A stretch of DNA of 64,000 nucleotides from Methylotenera_A aquatica (GTDB lineage: Bacteria; Pseudomonadota; Gammaproteobacteria; Burkholderiales; Methylophilaceae), in the NCBI GenBank assembly GCA_965601485.1, contig OZ271846.1, forward strand, positions 868,001-932,000. Reading direction: 5' to 3'. The notes under the pieces are model-generated. The model was not told where the DNA came from, searched no databases, and was given only the letters and a program-made list of their open reading frames with translations. The stretch's first letter is position 1. Each line of letters starts with the position of its first letter. This document shows positions 17,665 through 25,794 of this stretch, piece after piece. The position numbers and the translations under genes were made by a program.

Positions 17665-20355
17665 TTATTGTTGATGCTGTTCAAATTGTAAGGCGCGCTC
17701 TGGCAAACGTAGCAATGGCTTTACCTCGCAATAGAGTAAATCCGACTCTTTTTCAAATTTCACATTAGCAATACCCGATTTCATTTCTTGCGCAATTGCT
17801 GTTAAGCTTTGCCGCCAGTGCAAAATTAATGCCTCAAAGCCATCAAAATTTTTAAAGGAAGGGTTACTTTTTAGCGAATCAAATGGCGTGATATCAGGCA
17901 AAGCATCGTTAGCCGCCACACCACTAAATTGCGACTCTAATAAATCCACCTTGGCAAAACAAGCGGCAACTACCTGCTCATCTTTTAATACCAAAGATGC
18001 GTATAGCGGCAATTGTGGCTTAATGATGCGCGTATCGGCCCAGCTGCTATGGCTGGGTTTACTGCTACCCGTTTTATAATCGATAATGATTAATTTGCCA
18101 TCAGTAAGCGCATCAATTCGATCAATGCGTAGGGTGATTTCTAAGCCTTCAATAGTTAAAATATGCTGCGCTTCACAGGCCTGCACGGTGAAATCAGCAC
18201 GCTGTTTTTCATGCTGCAACCAATTGTTAATTAATGGCAGCAATCGTTGCTGCTCAATTAGCAATATTTGTTCGGGGACATTTTTAATGGCATGCATTGT
18301 CTTAAAAACTGCCTCAATCGCTTGCTTGATGGCGGTTTCAAGCTGACTATCATTCATAGATTTTAGCTTGGCTGACATTTTGCAATTGAGCCAAAACTGC
18401 TGCAAAACGGCATGCACTAGGTTGCCACGCGCAAGGCTATCGAGCCCATCATTCGGGCTTTCTAAGGCTTTTGCACCTAGTCGAAATTGATAAAAAGCCC
18501 AAGCAGGGCAAATAGCTTGCGCTTCAAATAAGGCACTACCACCGCGTAGTTTTTCTTCTAAGCGAATTTCTGGCGCCATTGCATCATTAATCCATTCAAT
18601 ATTGGCTTGTGCTTGCATAGATAGCGTTTCTGCTAGTGTATTAATTGGCGTAACGGCATCAGTAAAAGTCAAGCCATTTAATAGGGGGGAGGCGCGCAAT
18701 TCACGATCGGCTTCTTTATGTGCCCAAGAGCATATAATCTGATTGCTGCTGTTGATTAGGCGTTGTTGCACTTTTTGCGCAAACGCCGCCTGAATATCCG
18801 TATCGGCATTGGGCATATTCAAATCGCGTTGCAGCTTAATCGGCAATAATGGATTCGGCCTTGCTGGCGGTGGCCAATGTTGATCATTCATACCCAATAC
18901 CCATGCGCCATCTAAGGGAACCGCGCTGGTTTCTAACATGCCCAATATTTGAATATTTGGCATGCCTTTGGTTTCGGGTAAAAACATACTGGCGGCACAA
19001 ATTTGACTTAACCTATTGACGGCATCCATTGGAGAAATAGGGCCAGTTAAAGCATCTAAATCAGCCAAACTTTGCAGCGCTTTTAGCCAAGCTTGTTGCG
19101 CTTGGTATTCATAACTGCTCAAAGTTCGCGTACTTGCCCAATTAACGTCACTTAATAATTGGCTAAATTGCGCCACCCAATCAGACGCATTACGTTTGCC
19201 ACGCCATTGCATTTGTGCGTTTTGTAAAAGTGCTATATGTGCTAAAAATGCTGTAAGCCCAGTTTCAAATGTTTTTTGCGCTAAAACCAGCAGGCTTTGT
19301 AAGCTAATATTGCGCGCCAACTTCTTACGCATTTGCGCATCTAGCAAATGACGCGCGTCGGTTTCGGCGTCAGCACCCCAGTAACTATCCAGTAATAACG
19401 CATTTAAATCAGCTTGTGGCACCATTTGGCTGTTAACGCCTAATCGCAGTAATCGCAAGCCGCTAGCTATCATCGCATGTTCGCTTAATGGCGCGCCAAT
19501 AGAAAAATCCATGATGCGTGGCGATTCATAAAAGCTTGGATGCAATGTTTCTGTGTGAAAAGTATCGTCTAATAAATCGGATAGCTTGGTGCGTATATTC
19601 CCCAATATAGGCGTGATAATCGCCAAATTAGCTTGTGAGTTTTTCGCCAACGATTGCTTTGCCCAAGTCACCGCAGCGCCACATTCGGCATTAATGTCAT
19701 CGTAGGCGATTTGTTGGATATTGCCTGTCTTTTGCTGATGTTGCAAAAAAGTGACTTTACTATTTTTTGCCTGAAGGTTCGCAATTAATCGCTGCTCTAA
19801 CGGTGTAAGGCGGTCAAAACCCGCTAGCTCAATTGCCGCAGGTAATGGAAGTGTGGTTTTGGCTAAAAAATCAATTTGCATAGACAATGCCCGTGCAGAT
19901 TCCAAGGCATTTTTTTCTAAACACAAGGTTTGAAAAGCTTGGCGCCAGCGCAAAAACTGCCGCGTTTCTACCGATTGAAAATAATCATTTAATTGCGCAT
20001 CGCTAATTTGCCACTCAACTAATAGCTGATTTGCTTGTATTGCCGCATCGGCAAGGCTAGCAACATCAAATAATTCGGCCAGTCGGTGCTTTCCTATGCT
20101 GCTTTGAATCGCTTGTTGCCACAACATTTTTTCTGCTACTGCATTCAAATAAATAGCAGGTAAATCTATTACATCTACATCACCTGCCAACATCGCCTGT
20201 TGCAACAATTGCGTTAACCATTGCTGCAAAGTCATGATTGGCGGCGTTTGCCACAGTGTTTGTTTAAGCGATAATTGTTGTTGCTGACGCAACTGCAAGC
20301 CACGGCTTAGGCGGGCGGTGGTACATAATATTAAATGCGGCATTAAATTCAACAT
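17665..20355 (-). CDS. AddB-like PD-(D/E)xK nuclease (TIGR03623-type DNA repair protein)
   Basis: Partner of the AddA-like helicase. The 896-aa protein has a degenerate helicase-like N-terminal half without a clear Walker A and a C-terminal RecB-family nuclease: LARGNLVHAVLQQFW, ITLRIDRIDALTDGKLIIID followed by YKTGSSKPS, with Asp, Asp and Lys of the active site in place. ICPAWAFYQFRLGAKALE matches the CP..AF..RLGA segment of AddB proteins, but the four-cysteine iron-sulfur signature of Bacillus AddB is not evident. It starts at ATG 20355, divergent from the small membrane protein gene 74 bp away. Confidence 0.85.
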   Translation of the reverse strand: MLNLMPHLILCTTARLSRGLQLRQQQQLSLKQTLWQTPPIMTLQQWLTQLLQQAMLAGDVDVIDLPAIYLNAVAEKMLWQQAIQSSIGKHRLAELFDVASLADAAIQANQLLVEWQISDAQLNDYFQSVETRQFLRWRQAFQTLCLEKNALESARALSMQIDFLAKTTLPLPAAIELAGFDRLTPLEQRLIANLQAKNSKVTFLQHQQKTGNIQQIAYDDINAECGAAVTWAKQSLAKNSQANLAIITPILGNIRTKLSDLLDDTFHTETLHPSFYESPRIMDFSIGAPLSEHAMIASGLRLLRLGVNSQMVPQADLNALLLDSYWGADAETDARHLLDAQMRKKLARNISLQSLLVLAQKTFETGLTAFLAHIALLQNAQMQWRGKRNASDWVAQFSQLLSDVNWASTRTLSSYEYQAQQAWLKALQSLADLDALTGPISPMDAVNRLSQICAASMFLPETKGMPNIQILGMLETSAVPLDGAWVLGMNDQHWPPPARPNPLLPIKLQRDLNMPNADTDIQAAFAQKVQQRLINSSNQIICSWAHKEADRELRASPLLNGLTFTDAVTPINTLAETLSMQAQANIEWINDAMAPEIRLEEKLRGGSALFEAQAICPAWAFYQFRLGAKALESPNDGLDSLARGNLVHAVLQQFWLNCKMSAKLKSMNDSQLETAIKQAIEAVFKTMHAIKNVPEQILLIEQQRLLPLINNWLQHEKQRADFTVQACEAQHILTIEGLEITLRIDRIDALTDGKLIIIDYKTGSSKPSHSSWADTRIIKPQLPLYASLVLKDEQVVAACFAKVDLLESQFSGVAANDALPDITPFDSLKSNPSFKNFDGFEALILHWRQSLTAIAQEMKSGIANVKFEKESDLLYCEVKPLLRLPERALQFEQHQQ

Positions 20356-20429
20356 AACGTTATTGTAGGCGAACTTACAGTAAAATATCGGCTTAAACTT
20401 ACTGTCGTCGGCTTTTTCAGAGGTAAATC

Positions 20430-20831
20430 ATGCTTGGTAAATTGGCTAAATTTTTCAAAATTATGTTATTGGCTATTATTTTTCCCATCGCTTTATTCGC
20501 TCTATACACTTGGGCCGCGCTTAGTTGGGTGTATTCAACGGGTGAGCGCGCTGGCTATGTGCAAAAATTCTCCGAAAAAGGCTATGTGTGTAAAACGTAT
20601 GAGGGCGAATTGGTGCTGGTTTCTATGCCCGGCACGCAGGCAGAAAAGTTCTTGTTTACCGTAAAAGACAAAACGCTGGTTGAAAAAATCAATAAAAGTT
20701 TGGGCAAACGCGTGCGTTTAACCTATGAAGAGCACAAAGGCATCCCCAGCAGTTGTTTTGGCGAAACGCCTTACTATGTGAAAAATATACAAGTTTTAGA
20801 AAAAGATGCCTTTAACTTACTTTTTGAATAA
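20430..20831 (+). CDS. conserved hypothetical membrane-anchored protein
   Basis: 133-aa protein of unknown function. A single hydrophobic segment near residues 10-32 (IMLLAIIFPIALFALYTWAA) probably anchors it to the inner membrane, followed by a small soluble domain with two cysteines (YVCKTYEGE and SSCFGETPYYV) that could pair in the periplasm. An AGAGGTAAATC leader precedes the ATG. Its stop is 4 bp before greB, so the two should be co-transcribed. I do not recognise a named family. Confidence 0.75.
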   Translation: MLGKLAKFFKIMLLAIIFPIALFALYTWAALSWVYSTGERAGYVQKFSEKGYVCKTYEGELVLVSMPGTQAEKFLFTVKDKTLVEKINKSLGKRVRLTYEEHKGIPSSCFGETPYYVKNIQVLEKDAFNLLFE

Positions 20832-20835
20832 TTGA

Positions 20836-21372
20836 ATGGCAACTTCTGACGAAAAAAACTATATCACCCCGCAGGGTTTTGCTGCTTTGCAGGCCGAATT
20901 TCATGCCCTATATAAGGTAGAGCGGCCAGAAGTGGTGCGCACAGTTTCTTGGGCTGCAAGCAATGGCGACCGCAGTGAAAATGGTGATTATATTTATGGC
21001 AAACGTCGTTTACGTCAAATTGATAGCCGTTGCCGCCATTTAATGCGGCGTATGGATTTAGCCGAAATTGTCGATAGCAGTTTGCAGCAGCATCTGGAAA
21101 AAGTATTTTTTGGCGCCTGGGTCACTTTATTTAATTTGGAAGACGATAGTGAGCATATCTATCGCATCGTTGGTAAAGATGAATTAGAGCCAAGAAAAGG
21201 TTATATTAGCTGGGTCTCACCATTAGCAAAAGCCATGCTGGGTAAGGGTTTGGGAGATGTGGTAAAAGTGATTACACCCAAAAGTGAAGAGATGTATGAG
21301 GTAGTGGAAATTCGATATACCGATCCTAATCAAGCAGGCACTTGCACTAAAACCACTTTTTGCATATCTTGA
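20836..21372 (+). CDS. greB: transcription elongation factor GreB
   Basis: Stimulates transcript cleavage by backtracked RNA polymerase. The 178-aa protein has the N-terminal coiled coil (YITPQGFAALQAEFHALYKV) whose tip residues appear in SENGDYIYGKRRLRQIDSRC, and a C-terminal FKBP-like domain (HIYRIVGKDELEPRKGYISW). GreB is preferred to GreA because of the basic RRLRQIDSRCRHLMRRMD stretch. Roughly 15-20 residues longer than E. coli GreB. Confidence 0.95.
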   Translation: MATSDEKNYITPQGFAALQAEFHALYKVERPEVVRTVSWAASNGDRSENGDYIYGKRRLRQIDSRCRHLMRRMDLAEIVDSSLQQHLEKVFFGAWVTLFNLEDDSEHIYRIVGKDELEPRKGYISWVSPLAKAMLGKGLGDVVKVITPKSEEMYEVVEIRYTDPNQAGTCTKTTFCIS

Positions 21373-21512
21373 AAATTTGAAGAGAATTTAGTATTTTTCG
21401 GCTTATTTGTTATTGGTTTTAATATCAATAATAAGTAGTTGCATCGATTTTACTGCAATCTTTTTTATATTTACGCACTTATTATTGAGCAATTTGGTAT
21501 TTATTTATTCAA

Positions 21513-22646
21513 ATGTCCCAACTATCTAAAATTCATTCAAATTGGGATATTTTCTGCAAAATTGTTGATAACTTAGGTGATATTGGTGTTTGCTGGCGCC
21601 TTGCAAAGCAATTACATGTTGAGCATGGATTAATGATCAGGCTATGGATAGATGATTTCAGCGCTGCTATAAAGATTATTCCGCAATTAAATATTTCATT
21701 AAATCAACAAGTGATAGATGAAATTACTATTTTAAAATGGTATGCTGAAGCCGATTTTACTAATGCGGCTGATGTGGTTATTGAAACATTTGCCTGTGAA
21801 TTGCCCACTGCCTATGTTAGCGCAATGGTGCAAAAAAAATCCAACTGGATTAATTTAGAATACTTGTCAGCCGAATCATGGGTTGCCGATTTTCATGCCA
21901 AACCATCACCGCAAGCGAATGGATTGACGCGATATTTTTACTTTCCAGGTTTCACAGAAGGCACTGGTGGGCTGATTCGCGAATCTATCGACTATGTTCG
22001 GGGTGAATGTGGTGTATTGAAAGAAATCCATATATCTAACGTCAATCCTGAGTTTGTTAGATGGCACGATTCTTTAAAAATCTCACTTTTTTGTTATCCA
22101 AACGCACCCATTCAAGATTTATTCGCGGCTCTACAAGCCAATAAAAATAAGGTTATAGTCTATACTCCAGCCAGCGGAATTTTGCTAAAAGTGGCGGGTT
22201 TTTTTGAAAAAAATAGTATAGAAATCGGCGAGAAATTCTCTAAAAATAATCTCACAGTGCACGTGCTACCATTTTTAAGCCAGCCAGATTACGATAAGCT
22301 TTTAAGTGAATGTGACCTTAATTTTGTTCGCGGTGAAGACAGTTGGGTAAGGGCGATCTGGGCGGAAAAGCCGTTTATCTGGCAGCCGTATTTTCAAGAA
22401 GAAAATACACATCTTAAAAAGTTAGATGCATTTTTAGATAGCTTTTATGCAAACTATAATGCAAAAGACAAGGTATTTAACATGCATGCTTGCTGGGCAG
22501 GGCAGCAAATATCAGCCACAATTTGGCGAGATTATTTGAATCAAATTAGCGATATTACCGCTTACACTTTGCAGCAATCGCAGCAACTGGCCAAGCAGCC
22601 AGATTTAGCTACCAAGCTGGTGATTTTTTGCAATAATATTGCCTAA
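21513..22646 (+). CDS. earP: EF-P arginine rhamnosyltransferase EarP
   Basis: GT-B glycosyltransferase that moves rhamnose from dTDP-L-rhamnose to Arg32 of EF-P so it can rescue ribosomes at polyproline. The 377-aa protein has the family signature WDIFCKIVDNLGDIGVCWRL (the two Asp residues are needed for catalysis in characterised EarP) and RGEDSWVRAIWAEKPFIWQP (nucleotide-sugar site). The efp target follows by 87 bp, the usual pairing. The rhamnose genes rmlABCD are not in the window. Confidence 0.95.
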   Translation: MSQLSKIHSNWDIFCKIVDNLGDIGVCWRLAKQLHVEHGLMIRLWIDDFSAAIKIIPQLNISLNQQVIDEITILKWYAEADFTNAADVVIETFACELPTAYVSAMVQKKSNWINLEYLSAESWVADFHAKPSPQANGLTRYFYFPGFTEGTGGLIRESIDYVRGECGVLKEIHISNVNPEFVRWHDSLKISLFCYPNAPIQDLFAALQANKNKVIVYTPASGILLKVAGFFEKNSIEIGEKFSKNNLTVHVLPFLSQPDYDKLLSECDLNFVRGEDSWVRAIWAEKPFIWQPYFQEENTHLKKLDAFLDSFYANYNAKDKVFNMHACWAGQQISATIWRDYLNQISDITAYTLQQSQQLAKQPDLATKLVIFCNNIA

Positions 22647-22663
22647 ACATACACTACCGAAAC

Positions 22664-22692
22664 TGGTTAAAAAAGAATAGTTTAGGTATAAT
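22664..22692 (+). promoter_or_regulatory. possible efp promoter
   Basis: TATAAT at 22687-22692 with a poor -35 candidate TGGTTA (three of six) at 22664-22669, spacer 17 bp, 42 bp before the efp start. It would allow efp to be transcribed separately from earP. Confidence 0.4.
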
Positions 22693-22733
22693 TCGCGGCT
22701 TAATGTTCAACCCTATAAACAATAAGGCAACCA

Positions 22734-23294
22734 ATGAAAACAGCTCAAGAACTCCGCGCCGGTAACGTGATTATGGCCGACGGCGTACCATTAGTGGTGG
22801 TAAAAGCCGAATACAATAAATCTGGCCGCAGCACGGCTGTGGTTAAAATGAAGTTTAAAAACTTGTTAACAGATGCGCCTAGCGAGACTATTTACGGCGC
22901 AGGTGATAAATTTGACGTGATTGTGCTTGAGAAAAAAGAAGCGACTTATTCTTATTTTGCAGATCCAACTTACGTGTTTATGGATGCCGAATATAATCAA
23001 TACGATGTTGATGCTGAGTTTATGGAAGATGCGCTACCATTTTTAGAAGACTCTATGCCAGTAGACATTCGCTTTTATGAAGGCAAAGCTATTTCTGTAG
23101 AATTGCCAACTACTGTTGTGCGTGAAGTGACTTATACAGAGCCAGCAGTAAAAGGCGATACATCAGGAAAGGTAATGAAGCCAGCCAAATTGGCGACAGG
23201 TTTTGAGATCCCAGTACCATTATTTGTTTCGCAAGGTGACAAGATTGAGATTGATACACGTACTGGTGAATACAGAAACCGTGTACTTAAGTAG
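22734..23294 (+). CDS. efp: elongation factor P (Arg32 type)
   Basis: Promotes peptide-bond formation at consecutive prolines. The 186-aa protein has the N-terminal KOW-like domain and two OB folds. Residue 32 in the loop KSGRS is arginine, the site rhamnosylated by EarP, rather than the lysine modified by EpmAB in E. coli, which agrees with the neighbouring earP. A perfect hairpin follows the stop. Confidence 0.97.
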   Translation: MKTAQELRAGNVIMADGVPLVVVKAEYNKSGRSTAVVKMKFKNLLTDAPSETIYGAGDKFDVIVLEKKEATYSYFADPTYVFMDAEYNQYDVDAEFMEDALPFLEDSMPVDIRFYEGKAISVELPTTVVREVTYTEPAVKGDTSGKVMKPAKLATGFEIPVPLFVSQGDKIEIDTRTGEYRNRVLK

Positions 23295-23310
23295 GCATTT
23301 GAATTGATAT

Positions 23311-23340
23311 TAATAAAGGCCGTATGTGCGACCTTTATTA
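23311..23340. terminator. bidirectional hairpin between efp and tldD
   Basis: TAATAAAGG at 23311-23319 pairs perfectly with CCTTTATTA at 23332-23340 around a 12-nt loop. It lies between the convergent efp and tldD genes. The stem is AT-rich and there is no long T run, so its strength is uncertain. Confidence 0.5.
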
Positions 23341-23352
23341 ATTCGGCTAATA

Positions 23353-24819
23353 CTATGAAGCTGTACCACCAACCGTTAAGCCATCAATTTTAAGTGTTGG
23401 CTGACCAACCCCCACAGGCACACTTTGGCCTTCTTTGCCACAAGTTCCTACTCCAGAATCCAACGACATATCGTTGCCAATCATTGAAACGCGGGTAAGT
23501 ACATCAGGCCCATTACCGATTAAAGTTGCGCCTTTAACAGGATAGGTGATTTTGCCATTTTCAATCATATAAGCTTCGGCGGCACTGAATACAAATTTTC
23601 CGCTGGTGATATCGACTTGTCCGCCACCAAAGTTGGCGGCGTATAAACCTTTTTTAACCGATTTAATGATCTCAGCAGGGTCTTTATCGCCATTGTGCAT
23701 ATAGGTATTGGTCATGCGCGGCATAGGGATATGCGCATAGCTTTCGCGGCGCGCATTGCCTGTTAGTGGCATATTCATTAATCGCGCGTTTAAGCTATCT
23801 TGAATGTAGCCGCGCAAAATGCCGTCTTCAATTAATACCGTTTTATTGGTTTGGTTACCTTCATCATCCATGGTTAAGGAGCCGCGTCTGTCGGCTAATG
23901 TGCCATCATCAACAATGGTAATACCCTTGGCGGCCACTTGCTTGCCCATCATACTAGCAAACGCGCTGCTTCCTTTTCGGTTAAAATCACCTTCTAAGCC
24001 GTGCCCAATCGCCTCATGCAGCAAAATGCCAGGCCAGCCTGCGCCTAATACCACGGTCATGCTACCGGCAGGTGCAGGGCGCGCGTCTAAGTTTACTAAA
24101 GCTTGATGCACGGCTTTTTGCGCATAATCTTGCAATACTTCATCGGTAAAATAGCTGTAATCAAAACGTCCACCACCACCACTAGAGCCCTGTTCACGGC
24201 GACCGTTTTGCTCGGCATGCACTTGCACTGAAATGCGTACCAAAGGACGCACATCAGCCGCCATGACGCCATCGCTTCTGACAACCATGATGACTTCGTA
24301 TTCACCGGCAATACTTGCCATTACTTGGGTCACGCGCGGATCTACTTTTTTTGCAAACTGTTCTAAGCGCTCAAGCAGTTTCACTTTTGCATCGGCACTT
24401 AAACTGGCGATTGGGTCTTGGGGTAAATACAGTTGATTAATTTGGCATGTGACAATATTTTTACTAGATTGCTCTAAGCCAAGCGCGGCAATCGACTTAG
24501 TCGCATTTGCTGCACTATTTAAAGCGCTTAAGTTAATATCATCAGAATAGGCGAAGGCGGTTTTTTCACCACTTACAGCACGTACACCCACGCCTTGGTC
24601 AATACTGAAATTGCCCGATTTAACTTGGCCTTCCTCTAAGCCCCAAGACTCAGAACGGCTGTATTGAAAATACAAATCCGCGTAATCTACTTGGTGCGAC
24701 ATGATATTACCCAGCACTCCTTGAATAGCGCTTGTATCAAGCCCAGTTGGTTTTAGCAACACATCATTTGCGATATCGAAGTGGCTGGCTTTAGTTAAGT
24801 TTGGTTGTTCAATTTTCAT
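23353..24819 (-). CDS. tldD: metalloprotease TldD
   Basis: Catalytic subunit of the TldD/TldE metalloprotease that matures modified peptides and degrades unfolded ones. The protein (488 aa from the ATG at 24819; E. coli TldD is 481) contains the zinc site HEAIGHGLEGD (HExxH) and the conserved C-terminal ENGKITYPVKGATLIGNG and GTCGKEGQSVPVGVGQPT. In-frame starts further upstream (24843, 24861) would add an unusual N-terminus and were not used. The TldE/PmbA partner is not here. It lies downstream of the nitrilase gene on the same strand. Confidence 0.94.
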   Translation of the reverse strand: MKIEQPNLTKASHFDIANDVLLKPTGLDTSAIQGVLGNIMSHQVDYADLYFQYSRSESWGLEEGQVKSGNFSIDQGVGVRAVSGEKTAFAYSDDINLSALNSAANATKSIAALGLEQSSKNIVTCQINQLYLPQDPIASLSADAKVKLLERLEQFAKKVDPRVTQVMASIAGEYEVIMVVRSDGVMAADVRPLVRISVQVHAEQNGRREQGSSGGGGRFDYSYFTDEVLQDYAQKAVHQALVNLDARPAPAGSMTVVLGAGWPGILLHEAIGHGLEGDFNRKGSSAFASMMGKQVAAKGITIVDDGTLADRRGSLTMDDEGNQTNKTVLIEDGILRGYIQDSLNARLMNMPLTGNARRESYAHIPMPRMTNTYMHNGDKDPAEIIKSVKKGLYAANFGGGQVDITSGKFVFSAAEAYMIENGKITYPVKGATLIGNGPDVLTRVSMIGNDMSLDSGVGTCGKEGQSVPVGVGQPTLKIDGLTVGGTAS

Positions 24820-24917
24820 AATCTTAATATTGTGGCATTTCATTAAATTTACTATACCCACGCCCCATAAAAACGTACTAAATATATTCTTGATTAGTAA
24901 AAATTAATCAAAAGTAC

Positions 24918-25775
24918 TTAGATGGCTTTAATGGTTCTATGGTTTAAAGCAGGTAGGCTATTACGCAAGCTGGCTTGGTAATCGCGATTCAGATTGGCCA
25001 TAACCACACCAGAGCCGCGTGGTAGCCTGTCTAAAATCACACCCCATGGGTCAACAATCATGCTGTTGCCATGCGTTTCGCGGCCAGATAAGTGGTAGCC
25101 ACCTTGGGCTGGGGCAATCACATAGCACAGGTTTTCAATCGCGCGTGCGCGGAGTAGGCATTCCCAGTGCGCTTTACCTGTCGTTTCAGTAAAAGCAGAA
25201 GGCACCACCAGTATATCGACTTCGCCCATGGCGCGGTACAATTCTGGAAAGCGCAAATCGTAGCAAATAGATAAACCAATTTTGCCATAGGGTGTATCAA
25301 CCACTACAACGCTATCGCCTGATTCAATGGTGTTTTCTTCATGATAATGTTCAGTGCCTAAATCTAGGCCGAATAAATGGATTTTATCGTAGCGCGCTAC
25401 TTGTACGCCCTTGTCGTTATAAACCAAGCAGCTATTACGCACTTTTTTGGGAAAGTTGCTAGTTAACGGCACGGTGCCTCCAATTAACCAAATTTTGTAT
25501 TCTTTAGCCATTTTTGCTAAAAAATGCTGTATCGGGCCTTCGCCCTCTTTTTCGCGCACTTTCACCTTGTCTGTTTCTTTAAAACCCATCATGCAAAAAT
25601 ACTCTGGTAGAACCACAATTTTTGCACCTTGCTTAACTGCAATGGCAATTAATCGCTCCGCCTCAATTAGGTTTGAAGATACTTGTGGGCTGGATGCCAT
25701 TTGAATGCCAGCCACTTTTACGCTATTGGATATTTTTTTCGATTGTGCAGACGCTTTTTTTGCTTGATTAGCCAT
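24918..25775 (-). CDS. carbon-nitrogen hydrolase (Nit1/Nit2-like amidase)
   Basis: Nitrilase-superfamily amidase; Nit1/Nit2-type members repair side products such as deaminated glutathione or hydrolyse omega-amides. The Glu-Lys-Cys triad is visible: VVLPEYFCMMG, YDKIHLFGLDLG and GLSICYDLRFPEL. The C-terminal NSMIVDPWGVILDRLPRGSG completes the fold. The protein is 285 aa with a basic N-terminal tail of about 20 residues (ANQAKKASAQSKK) that may not all be translated. It lies between yhdP and tldD, a grouping common in Betaproteobacteria. Confidence 0.9.
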   Translation of the reverse strand: MANQAKKASAQSKKISNSVKVAGIQMASSPQVSSNLIEAERLIAIAVKQGAKIVVLPEYFCMMGFKETDKVKVREKEGEGPIQHFLAKMAKEYKIWLIGGTVPLTSNFPKKVRNSCLVYNDKGVQVARYDKIHLFGLDLGTEHYHEENTIESGDSVVVVDTPYGKIGLSICYDLRFPELYRAMGEVDILVVPSAFTETTGKAHWECLLRARAIENLCYVIAPAQGGYHLSGRETHGNSMIVDPWGVILDRLPRGSGVVMANLNRDYQASLRNSLPALNHRTIKAI

Positions 25776-25794
25776 ATTTTTTTACTATTCGTGA

